Positions 36,905 through 46,903 of a DNA stretch of 64,000 nt are shown here, one piece after another. Below the pieces are notes generated by a model. It made no database searches. It worked only from the letters and a program-made list of their open reading frames with translations, and was not told the origin of the DNA. The stretch covers positions 3,968,001 to 4,032,000 of the forward strand of contig JALGAS010000001.1 in assembly GCA_023078685.1 (NCBI GenBank), given 5' to 3'. Numbering within the stretch: the stretch's first letter is position 1; every line of letters starts with the position of its first letter. A program made the translations under genes and the position numbers. This DNA comes from Neopestalotiopsis rosae. Lineage: Eukaryota; Ascomycota; Sordariomycetes; Amphisphaeriales; Sporocadaceae.

Positions 36905-37093
36905 ATAATATACAACGAAGCTGTATTTAGCGTTTCTTCGAAGGAATCATAAATGATGACGCCCGGGTGAATAAACCGGGTTTAAAAATATAAATAATTA
37001 GTTTTTCAGGTGGTTTAAGGGTAAAGTTTTCTTAGTTTTTTTTTAATTTTTGCAAATTGCAAAGAATTCGATATTAATAATGCCTTCGAACGA
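36905..37093 (-). pseudogene. hAT transposase N-terminal fragment
   Basis: Resembles the BED-proximal part of the main transposase remnant (about 28,575-28,700) in order and wording, for example TTTTTCAGGTGGTTTAAGGG against TTTTTCCGGTGCTTCCAGGG. It is truncated on the right by a solo LTR at 37094 and starts after a MITE end (AACCCTG near 36900). It is non-coding. Confidence 0.5.
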
Positions 37094-37238
37094 TGTTGCA
37101 CCTTGTGGTACAGAAGTGTGTTATAAAGAAGCATATATTATTAACGATGGGTTAGCCGAAGGCCAATCCTATATATTTGGGTCTAGCTGCGCTAGACGCT
37201 AAGCCTAATCTGGCTATAAGGTTGGGCTACGCCCAATA
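37094..37238 (-). mobile_element. Solo chromovirus LTR (145 bp), perfect 5-bp duplication
   Basis: Reverse-complement LTR, TGTTGCACCTTGTGG to GGGCTACGCCCAATA, flanked by AACGA at 37089-37093 and 37239-37243. It is one of the best-preserved copies, and the three hairpins are intact or nearly so. It is inserted in a transposase fragment. Confidence 0.9.
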
Positions 37239-37432
37239 AACGAGGAAAAATAATTATAAAAGCCAGTGTTGCAATTTAAATAACTAATAATTAATTAACG
37301 TTAATTAATTGAAAATTACGTTTAATTTAATTAATTAATAGTTAACGTTAGTTTTTTAAAAATGCTAATTAAAATTAATTGATTTAATTAGACGCTTTAT
37401 TAAAATTAAATTAATTTAATTTTATTAATAAT

Positions 37433-38028
37433 TAAGATTAGTTGTTTGAGTTTAAGTTTGAGTTAACTCATTTGAGTTAAGTTTTATTAACCGTTTTTAA
37501 AAACTTATTAAGTTTTACTTAAGCAATTAATTAAATCAGTGAGTTTTACTTAAGTAGGTAATTAAATTAATTAAGTTTGGGTTAACTCAACTGATTTAGT
37601 TAATTAATTTAATAACTCAAAGAATTAATAAATTTTAATTAAAATAAATAAAAGTAATTAATATTAGTTTTTAAAAACTAAAATTATATTATTAGAAATT
37701 TAACGGTATTATTATTTTAATTTTGGTAATTTTATTTAATTTATAATAATTCTTTCAAAAATGATTTTTATAATAACTAAAAATTAAAAGAATAAATAAA
37801 ATAATAAAAATAAAGATTTATAAACCGAATAAATTAAAATTAGCGGTTTTATTAATTTTAATTAATTATTATTAATAATTACGTTAATTAAAAAGTTTGA
37901 TTTTTTTTTGAATAAATGAGTTATTGAGTTAATTAACTAATTTAATTGATTTAATTGATTAATTAAATCAATTGAGTTTGAGTTAAACTCATTTGAGTTA
38001 ACTGGTAGTTAATTTAAAACCAACCTTG
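37433..38028. mobile_element. GAGTTAACTC-subfamily hAT MITE, 596 bp, perfect 8-bp duplication
   Basis: Starts TAAGATTAGTTGTTTGAG (altered CAGGGTTAGC...) and ends TTAAAACCAACCTTG. Flanked by TTAATAAT at 37425-37432 and 38029-38036. It is inserted in a MITE of the CAGGGTTGCAATTTAG type that begins near 37264 (CAGTGTTGCAATTTAAATAA). Confidence 0.82.
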
Positions 38029-38539
38029 TTAATAATTAAAGTAATTAAGAATTATTTATTTAATCAATTAAAATAAAAAGGCGTTATATAATTAATTATT
38101 TTATTCATTTTAGCTTTTCTCTTCTAAAAAGAAAGCTAATACCGTTGAGTTTTATATTATAATTATAAAACTCTGAATTTTAATGATTGAAATTGGAAAA
38201 TCGAGTTTAATTATAAAAACAATAATAATTAGCCTATTATTCCGCTTTTATCCGTTTATTTTATTTAGGATAAAATATTAATTTAAATAATAAATTAGCA
38301 TAAATTCTTATAAAGTCGTAGTTAATTAGTTATTAACTAAACTAATTCAAGTAGTTAATAATTATGCGTACTTGATTAGTACGATGAGTAAAACTACCGT
38401 AGTTAATTAGTGGCTTGAGTAAAATTACGTAGATATTAATTAATTAAAATTAAGAATTAAAACTAATCCTGCTAACCCTGGTTAATATTAAATGAAAGAT
38501 TTATTTAACCTTTTATAAAAACCGTGTTTTAAAATAAAT

Positions 38540-38575
38540 TCCGACGACCCTTTCAAGGATGATTCCTTTTCCTTG
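38540..38575 (+). pseudogene. Minute hAT transposase N-terminal remnant
   Basis: The plus strand reads GACGACCCTTTCAAGGATGA (DDPFKDD), closely matching the start of the main transposase (MDFDDPFEDG) on the other strand. It is too short for more than a relic call. Confidence 0.4.
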
Positions 38576-40900
38576 TTCTGGCTTTATAGCCAGATTTATT
38601 AGCTTTTACCAGGCTTATAATTCATTTCTTTAATTAGGCTGCTAACTAAGTTAGTTGAGTTTTAATCAGGCTGGTAATTAAATCATTTAGTTTTAATTAA
38701 GGTCCTAGTTAAATTAATTTGATTTTATTCTAATTTAATTTAGTTTAATTAATATCTTAATACTGGGGTTGGCTTTAAGTTCACTAGCAGTGAACTTAAA
38801 TAAATTTGACTTAAACTTAATTAATTTAATTAATTGCTTAAACAAAACTTAAATAAGTTAATTTAATTAAATTTAAATTGATAACTAAATATAAAAATAA
38901 AATAAATAAAGATTAATCTTTATTGTTAACAGGGTTGGCATTTAGTTAACTAATAATTAACTACGCCTAGTTAACTACAACCGTAATTAGTTAGTAAGGT
39001 GAGTAAAACTACGGTAATTAATTAGTTGCTTGAGTAAAACTACCGTAGTTAATTAGTGGTCTGAGTAAAACTAAACTACAGTTAGTTAATAATTAACTAC
39101 ACTAACTAACTAACTACGAATAAAATAAAATAATAATTAAAATAACTAATATTATTGCTTTTTAACCGTAATAATTAGAATTCAATTAAAAAGAATAAAA
39201 AGAGAATAATTTTGGTAATTTTAATGCTTTTATTAGATTTTATTCTAATCTTTCAAATTTTATAATTGTATTTATTATTGTTTTTATAAAATTTTTAAAT
39301 ATTAAAATAAATATCAAAAATCGAATTAATATTTAAAAAATAAGGGAATAATTGCTTTTTACTTCGTTATTATTATTTTATTTTATGCGGTATAAGCCAT
39401 TAATTATATTAATAATTTAAAATAAAGCTTTTTAAAATCGTAGTTAGTTAGTTATTAACTGAACTAACTAAGCTAACCTTGCTAAGGAATAATAAGTTAA
39501 ATGGATTAGTGCTTAATAACAAGTAATGTTTATTTACGTACGGCCGGATAAATAATCGGCCCGGTAATAATTAATATTAAAATTAAAATTTACCATAATT
39601 AATAATTTGAATTATATTAATTATACTTTTATTTTATTTGTAATTAATTATTTATTACGCGTGATTAATTATTAATTATTTAAATGCTAACTTTAATTAC
39701 GATTTTATAATAATTTATTTTAATTTATTTATTAAATTAACGCTTTATAACGAATGAAATAAATATTTAAAATTAAATTTCAAAGTAATATCAGCGGTAA
39801 AATGAAGCTAAATATTCGATTTTATTTTAATTTTTAAAAGTCGTGGTTTTTATTATTAATATTTTCGAAAATAAAATAATTAATCATTAAAATTTAAATA
39901 ATTATATTATAATTATAGTCACCATTTAATTAATTAATAATTAAATACGCGTAATTAATTACAATCGTAATTAACTAATAAGGTGAGTAAAATTACGATA
40001 ATTAATTAATTACTTAAATAAAATATTGCACGGATGTTACATAATATCGTATAATGCATAAAATTAGCATTATAACGCATATTTTATCGTTATAATAGCT
40101 ATAAAGGCTATAAAAATATCGGTTATTTATAATATTTTTAAAATATAATATAGCCCCACTAAATAATGGCTAATGCAATAATAATATTATAAGGTAATTT
40201 TATTTAAATATTTTTTATAATATTTTATTATTATTTTAATTATAAATTAACCGTATTATTAATTAATTCAATTATAAATTAACTTAATTAATAATATATT
40301 CCAAAATATTTTTATTAATTTATTTTATAGGTATAAAAAGGAGTTATTTTAATTATAATTAATTTATTTTCTTTCTCTCTTTAAGCTTTAATAAAACCAC
40401 GTTTTTTAGTTTATTCCGGACGATTCTACGAATTTATATTTAAACGCTTCCCTATGCCTAAGGTATATGATTATCCAATTAGTCCTTAAAATATAAAATT
40501 ACGTAATTTAATTATTTATTAATTAAAATTAAAAATTAAAACTAAACTTATTAATCCTAATTATAATTTAAATAATAAATCCATTTAAATAATCTTTTAA
40601 TTTTTCATATTTTTGTTTTTTATTCACGGTTTTATTAATAAATTTAATATTAATTTTTATTATTTCGTAATTATTTAATTACTTTAATTACACTTAATTT
40701 AATTTTATTTGAATAATTAAATGACTACCGTAATTTTACTTAAATTATTAATTAATTACGGTTATAATTAATTAAGGTTAATTGATTATTAATTAATTAA
40801 ATCTTTACTTTAAAAGCTAAAAATAAAGCTTTAAATATTATAGCAAGGTAATTTTATAATGCGCTATTCCGCGAGGGTATTAATATAATGTATTACGATA

Positions 40901-42993
40901 AAAATATTTAAAACTTAAACTCTAGAAAACAAAACTCGAGTGCATATTTTTATTAATACCAGCATCGAAGACATTGCAACCCCTCTTTATTTTTTATAAT
41001 AATATTCATTTACAGTCGTTCACGCCATTTTAGCGAGTTTAAGGTGCGTAGCAATCATAACTCGTGATAGTTTATCGACGACCTCTGACTTTAAATGCAA
41101 AGATATTTATTCTAACGCTTTGCTATACGTGCTAACCGCCCGGTCGATTTATATCGTTCGGTCCCAGTTTTTATCGCTAGGCATCGCCATAGTTTGAGAC
41201 GAGATGAGATTGCTTTCACGTTTTGCGCGCCACTCGCAGTCGTTGCTCAGTCTTTTAATTAGACTTTCCAGAATAGATATGGCTAGGCTAGGCTGCCAAG
41301 TCTCGTGAAGGTGTTATGAGATTATGACTTCCAGCTGGGAGTCCTCGATATATTTTCCAATACTGAGCCATTGTTAACCGGCCGCCCTCGTCCACGTTCG
41401 AAGTATTGACCTAGTTGAGATGATAGAGAGTGTTATAAATGGCATGGTTGTCCAGAGCCTCTGTCTTCTGTATATGTTGCTCCATAAGAGAGACCGGGCA
41501 CCTTTGTGCCAATGTTATATGACCGTTATCCGGACCCCGGTGAGTTCAGGCCCTTCTGCGGATGATGTTCTTGTCCTCGAGGAATCTTTCAAGCCAAAAT
41601 TTCTGTACGTCTGAGGGGGCCGTGCTCTTGAAAAGCAGCGTTTGACCACACGGATTTCGACTTGTTGGACCTGCTGCAAGCCGTTGCAGACTTCATCGCC
41701 CATGACAGCTTTTATCTAGCTCGGATCTTGGTTTCTAAGACATCAACGAAGTCTGGCTCTTATTTGATTGTCCTTCACCAATGTTGAACCAATCTCGAGC
41801 ATTAGTGATCCATATGAAATCAATGAGACGATCCTATCTTTCTCTTGCCTGTTCTGGTCTAGTTGAGGTTATTCATGTTGGTAAGTTCCATATTGTCAAA
41901 GTCAGTGCTTCTCAAATTTATGTACGGGCTTCCAGCACTTCTCGTCGTTCGCTGGCTTTGAAACATCCATTAAATCGACCAGGGTTAGACGAAGAGTTCG
42001 AGAGGCCGTTCTGTTGAGCTTATCTAGGGTCACCCTACATATGTTAACTTGACTGACCCCGGACTATCAAAGACCTTCTCTGATCCTGCTAGAGGACCAC
42101 GAGCCTAGGAAGATGCATGCTTGTTGCGCTCTTTGGAGAGAGTAGTATCAAGCCTGGTACATGAACTATTCCTTGACCACGATGAAGGATATAGTTTTCT
42201 TGTCATTGTTATTGATGGCGCTTCAAGCATGGCTGTGATGGCCTAAGCGGGGTCTCTACAGAATAAAAGCAAGGAAGATTCAACTACCATCCTAAGCATG
42301 ATGGCAGAGCTATTTGCGCCTCGTGCGTATATTTGAGCCGTGTCATCGGGATAAGGGCCACGCGACCCATTCAAGCTACCGGGTCATTGTCGAGTCTTTC
42401 CTCCCTACTCTATCTCTGGCTAGGAATCGGTAGATAAGTGATACGTGACTTTCCCGACTCCAATCAGCTCAATGCGCCCAAAGCATGAGCAGCATTGTTA
42501 TAAGTGTTATCACGATGCAGGCGTTTTATCCACGTACGTTTGGCGTGGTTAGTGGAACACAAAGACATGTACTGCAATCAGGTCAGAAAGGGAGCAATTA
42601 TTGTTTGATAGATGCGGGCGGACCTGAAAATAGAGCGCCGGAGCCGATGCATAGATCACATCACCAGCCGCAGGTATATACTCTACATATACAAATCAAT
42701 ACGGGTTAGGTCTCTATCCTTATTATAGACGTACCTACACGGGTAAAGTAATGACGACCATTGCCACATTGCGCCATCAACCGAGGGTTTGAAGTGGCCA
42801 AGAGGAAGGAGAAAAAAATACGGCAAAATCAAGTTGAGCACGATGAGTTTACGTCGAGAATAAACAACAAGTCTGCAAGCGATGAACAAACGTGCTACCG
42901 CATCAAGCATGTTCCAACATACATCCATTCATGATCATGAATGTACCATCACTTGAATACATAGAAATAAATCTAATCCCGCCCGCGCAGTGC
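40901..42993. other. Gene-poor transition zone between the A+T block and the right gene arm
   Basis: Composition returns to normal between about 40.9 and 41.3 kb. No intact gene is supported. Two short plus-strand stretches have a coding-like look (about 41,640-41,745 with FDLLDLLQAVADFIAH, and about 42,170-42,240 with an acidic-hydrophobic IVIDG run), but each is closed by stops, so this may be a decayed gene. The right end should contain the 3' UTR of the condensin gene. Confidence 0.4.
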
Positions 42994-45900
42994 TTACTCG
43001 TCTGCGTCTGAAAGTAACTCCTGCACCAACGAGGACTCGTCCACCTCTTCTGGTGGCCGTATAGTGTCGTTACTCCGGTCATTGGTATCATCATCGTCAT
43101 CGTCATCGTTATCAGAAACATCCTCCTCCTTAATCAGCTGCTGCGTCATGACGCTGTCCTCCGTGGCCGTCTTGTCATCGCCAGCTACCGATACGCTCAC
43201 ACTCCGGCTAGTGCTGCGTCTACCGCTGCCCTTGGCTTGCTCGCTAAGCTGATTCACAATCTTGCCAAGGCTCACGTGGATCTTGTAGAGAGCATTCCTG
43301 CTTGTCGCGTCGGAAAGGAGGTTTCCCTCTACGGCTGCGTTTACATCTTCATACAAGCTCCGAATCTTGTCCTCCGATGAGGTCGGCGACACGTAGAGTT
43401 TGCCCAGCAATGTGGCCACAACCTTCTTCTCATCTTCTGCGGCAGTTGTCAGCATTTGTTTCCGCGAGGCACCGGCAGCTTCTGAAGCGAGGGGGTGGAG
43501 GGGAAACCACTTACTACTAATATTGCCCTCAAGCCTCTCTAGAATATCGGTTGCAAGGTCAAGGTGTATGTCACTATTGACATTCCTCTTCTCAGCATCC
43601 ATGGCGATTCCAGGCTGGTAGCACTTTCGGGGGTCGGTCCAGTCCACCAGACATGCACCAATGGTGGTCAGGCTAGCCATCTCCTCGTTGACGTCGGCAT
43701 CGTCATCTTCCAGCCCTTCTCTGACGTTGTACAGAGCATGGAGCGCGTCAAGCGCCACCGAACGCATCAATTCCTGGTTCTCGGCTCTCGAGTAGCAAAA
43801 CACGGGTAAAAAGTAATTCAAAGCTTGCCTGACACTTTGGTTCCCTGCCGTCGAAGGGTCAAAGTATGCCACCACAAGAGTCTTGAGAAGCTCGGCCGAG
43901 GTCTCGTAATCCGTCACGACTCGTCCCAGGAGCAGTTTGGACACTGCGACAACGGCGGCGCCTTGGACTTCGGGGTTTCTCGAGCCCGACCGCAGCGCCT
44001 TGATATAGACCTTGAGCAGGGCAGGATTCGTGGCGAGCAGTTGTGCTCCGTGCACATTGAGGATATCCGTCAGAATATGCAAAGCCGTGATCTGCAACGC
44101 AGAGTGTCCCTTGGCGAAGAAGTGCATAAAGAGTGTCAAGTTCTCCTCGGCCAGAGGCCGGTCAAGGAGCGCGCATAGTCCGAGACAGACAAGGCCACGC
44201 TCGCGCACGGGGGCCTCGTGGCTGCGCACAGCTGGTACGACCAAGTTGTTCAGCATTGCTACCAAGTGATCGTTATCTTGTAGAGTGCCCTCGACGTTGG
44301 TGAGCATGCACTGGACAATGTGCAGGCATTTCATATTGATCATGATCTCCTTGATGGCCTTGGCTCTGGCTTCCTCCTCGGTCAGGTCCGCGTCCTTGGA
44401 ACGCTTATCACCTCTCGCCGGTGTGCTATCGCCGCTGACATCGGATCGTGCCGAGTGGAAGCTGTCATCGTCATTCTCCGGGACCGGTTCGTCGACAATG
44501 GTATCGTGAACATCAGCAACGGCCTCGAGGACGACGCTACAGAACTCCTTCTCTCCAGCTGCATCGGGAGAGCATATGTCGCGGAGAACGTCGACGGTGA
44601 GCTTCGTAACCTCGTCCGGTAGTTCAGGAATGGACAGCATCTGTCGCAGGAGGGAGAACATCTTGCGCCGACCGACTTCGTCAGAATAGTCCAAGGTCAG
44701 TATAATATGCAGCAGTTGCTCAACAATGAACTCTTGCTCGACTGTGTCTTCCTCATCCTCATCCTCGCCAAGCTCCTGGCTGTTCACCCGCCGGATCGCC
44801 TCGACAAGCACCTTGAGATAACGTTCCAAGAAAAAGGCCAACTTTGTAACTTCGGGAAGTTTCTCCTCGACAAGGGACTCGTACTTGCGGTTCCCTTCGG
44901 CGCGACAAAAGTCGTTGAAGCTTCTGGCCATGAAGACCGACTCGGCCGACAGAGTTTCCCAGAAGTAGTCATCAAAGGTGACAGCGTCCCTGTAGTCGGG
45001 ACGGCCCTCCCAGAAGCCCTTCATAGCCTCCAACGCTACACCGTTCTCGACGCCAGAATTGACGACGTCGATGCGCTCCAGGAGCTCAACAAGACCGTCA
45101 AAGCTAGGACCCGGGGTCTCGGCAGGCTTCCCGTCCTCAGGCGGAGGAGGAACACCAGCGCAGTCCTCGATCCACCGGTCCCGGAACAGGCGGCCAGCAG
45201 CCTTCCTCACGTTTTCGTCGCGGTCTCGTAAACCCCAGCGCAGAAGCTTCTCGCGCATGGAAAGGGACAGATGGCGGAAGTCTCCCAAGGCGGGGAGAAG
45301 CCTTGCATAGACGGCACGCCGGGTCTGAGGATCCTGGTCTCGTGCGCGTTCGAGCAGGTATGGCAGTGTGTTTGGCAAGATGGGCAGGTTTACCAAAAGC
45401 GAGCGGCGCACTTCGGCGCTTGGGTCGTTCTGCAGTACTTCGAGCAGTTTTTCGAGCAGGCCCGTCTCTGCGCCATCATCGTCATCGCTATCTTCAGAGT
45501 TGGCCATGGCCTCGACCTGGTTTCCCGCCAGTCTCCCCAGGCCGAGGACGGCCTGGGCGCGGACCATGGCTTCCTTGTCGCGGATGCGCTTGAGGAGGCC
45601 TTGACGCAGCTTTTGGAACAAGTCGTCGTCGATGGCGTCTAGAGAGTTGATGACATGCGAGACAAACTGGGTGGAGCGGAAGCGCACAAATTTGTCCTTG
45701 GCAGTCAGCAGTGGCAGGATTGCGGCCATGACCTGGGTGATGAGGCGGGTGCTGGGGGTTTCGGGCATGGTGCTAGCATCCGCATCGTCTTCGCCCAGCA
45801 TCTCGTTATCCTTGTCACTCGCATGGCGCAGAAAAAGACCAACGAAGCGAATGGTCTTTTCGCCAACGCTTTCGCTCTTCTTGACAGGCATGGCCCTCAT

Positions 45901-46185
45901 AACGCAGCGCGAGAACTCGGTATTGAAATCATCCTCATCAAAGTCTTCGACAGGAGCTGCTGCCGCGGGCTTCTTGGGGCGGGTAGGTTCGTAGCAGCAA
46001 GACTCATGGATCTTGCGCAAATTGACGACCAGCTTCCGGTGGGACGCGGTGGTCTTCTGAGCATCCTTGAAAATGGTGCAGATCTGGGATCGCAACGTGT
46101 TTTCGGGTCCGTCCTCAGGTATGCCGAGAGCGGCCGAGGAAACGCGCGTGGATCGCGTCGACCTGGAGGAGGCTCGGGTAGGCAT
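42994..46185 (-). CDS. YCG1: Condensin complex subunit 3 (CAP-G/Ycg1/Cnd3), single exon
   Basis: HEAT-repeat subunit of condensin. With the kleisin Brn1/CAP-H it clamps DNA and is needed for mitotic chromosome compaction. The 1063-residue protein has no intron. N-terminal HEAT repeats include residues around 30-60 (QICTIFKDAQ, HRKLVVNLRKIHESCC) and ARDQDPQTRRAVYARLLP-type helices at about 280-330. The Cnd3 C-terminal domain begins near residue 600 with EIMINMKCLHIVQCMLTNVE and runs through HEAPVRERGLVCLGLCALL, HFFAKGHSALQITALHILTD and NYFLPVFCYSRAENQ. An acidic, Asp-rich C-terminal tail follows, as do Ser/Thr sites with a CDK-like look (DSTPARGDKR). Length and order match the family (about 1000 residues). 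It is transcribed divergently from NOP4 across 718 bp. The start at 46185 is the first in-frame ATG, and the basic MPTRASSRSTRSTRVSS leader is common in this family. Confidence 0.95.
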   Translation of the reverse strand: MPTRASSRSTRSTRVSSAALGIPEDGPENTLRSQICTIFKDAQKTTASHRKLVVNLRKIHESCCYEPTRPKKPAAAAPVEDFDEDDFNTEFSRCVMRAMPVKKSESVGEKTIRFVGLFLRHASDKDNEMLGEDDADASTMPETPSTRLITQVMAAILPLLTAKDKFVRFRSTQFVSHVINSLDAIDDDLFQKLRQGLLKRIRDKEAMVRAQAVLGLGRLAGNQVEAMANSEDSDDDDGAETGLLEKLLEVLQNDPSAEVRRSLLVNLPILPNTLPYLLERARDQDPQTRRAVYARLLPALGDFRHLSLSMREKLLRWGLRDRDENVRKAAGRLFRDRWIEDCAGVPPPPEDGKPAETPGPSFDGLVELLERIDVVNSGVENGVALEAMKGFWEGRPDYRDAVTFDDYFWETLSAESVFMARSFNDFCRAEGNRKYESLVEEKLPEVTKLAFFLERYLKVLVEAIRRVNSQELGEDEDEEDTVEQEFIVEQLLHIILTLDYSDEVGRRKMFSLLRQMLSIPELPDEVTKLTVDVLRDICSPDAAGEKEFCSVVLEAVADVHDTIVDEPVPENDDDSFHSARSDVSGDSTPARGDKRSKDADLTEEEARAKAIKEIMINMKCLHIVQCMLTNVEGTLQDNDHLVAMLNNLVVPAVRSHEAPVRERGLVCLGLCALLDRPLAEENLTLFMHFFAKGHSALQITALHILTDILNVHGAQLLATNPALLKVYIKALRSGSRNPEVQGAAVVAVSKLLLGRVVTDYETSAELLKTLVVAYFDPSTAGNQSVRQALNYFLPVFCYSRAENQELMRSVALDALHALYNVREGLEDDDADVNEEMASLTTIGACLVDWTDPRKCYQPGIAMDAEKRNVNSDIHLDLATDILERLEGNISSKWFPLHPLASEAAGASRKQMLTTAAEDEKKVVATLLGKLYVSPTSSEDKIRSLYEDVNAAVEGNLLSDATSRNALYKIHVSLGKIVNQLSEQAKGSGRRSTSRSVSVSVAGDDKTATEDSVMTQQLIKEEDVSDNDDDDDDDTNDRSNDTIRPPEEVDESSLVQELLSDADE

Positions 46186-46903
46186 CGTGATCGCTATACG
46201 CTAGAGCGGCCGAGCGCATGAGGCAACCGAGACCAAAAGACACAGACTGGAGCAGCGGTGATTCGGGTTGGCGATAGGAGAAGGCCGTTGGATTCGTGGT
46301 TTCGGTGCACGCTTGCCTGCCTCTGAGCAGCAGTAAAGCGGGCAGAGCTTGTTTGTTGTTGAATTGCAGTCGGCTCAAGCAGCGCAAGCCCAGGACATTC
46401 GAATATGACCGGTGCGCGCCAAGTTGTAATTCCTCCGCTCGGGCGGCGTGCAACACATATGTATGTGGTATGTGGTAGTCGTAGTCGTAGTTACAAATAC
46501 TATATCGTATGCATGTATGTATGATGTGGATAGCGGAGGATTCTTGGGAGAGTCAACAAACCGAGTGGGGCTTCCCGAGCAACAAACAAACAATACACAC
46601 AGTACATTCGCATGTATGATACATGGTCTTTAGTATTGATCTTGTTTTGCTTTTTATGCAGGGAGTGGGGTTTATGCATTACACCTAGTGACAGACCCCG
46701 CCTTATGTTCTCACGGCATTAAAAGTTTTGTGCCATTTTTATGCACATGGTCTTATCGCAGCAATCGATAACAGCCAAAAAATTCCAGTTTACCTGATCA
46801 TCTCTTCTCCCATCCTTACTTCGGTCGCCAGATCCAACCTGCACAATTTCCTGGGGCTAGCAGCAGATTTGTCCAGGACATTTCAGCAGTCCAATCCGTC
46901 AAT
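46186..46903. promoter_or_regulatory. Divergent promoter region between condensin subunit 3 and NOP4
   Basis: A 718-bp non-coding spacer between two 5' ends, so it must hold both promoters and leaders. A GTAGTCGTAGTCGTAG mini-repeat near 46,475 is visible. No specific factor site is claimed. Confidence 0.5.

Larger units (their letters stand above)
4527..40900. repeat. A+T-rich, RIP-degraded transposon block (about 36 kb)
   Basis: From just after the SDS23 stop to about 40.9 kb the sequence is overwhelmingly A and T, lacks any long intact frame, and is made of repeated units whose copies differ mainly by C-to-T and G-to-A. That pattern plus scarce CpA/TpG in the longest element is the known signature of repeat-induced point mutation in Pezizomycotina. 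Individually supportable elements are listed separately. Remaining stretches (for example 4.6-6.1, 13.3-17.0, 23.2-24.4, 30.2-31.1, 38.5-40.9 kb) contain the same CAGGGTT-type ends and TTAGTTAACTAA-like motifs but could not be bounded. The left edge is abrupt and the right edge is gradual. Base composition was judged by eye, not computed. Confidence 0.95.

Noticed and set aside
7461..37238. The 145-bp repeat as a SINE, MITE or Helitron end
   Set aside because: No A/B boxes or A-tail. The 13,180/22,671 pair with AACGG, the polypurine tract and 5-bp duplications at solo copies show it is an LTR.
45655..46221. Long plus-strand frames opposite the condensin gene
   Set aside because: Shadows of the minus-strand coding sequence, with no independent signals.
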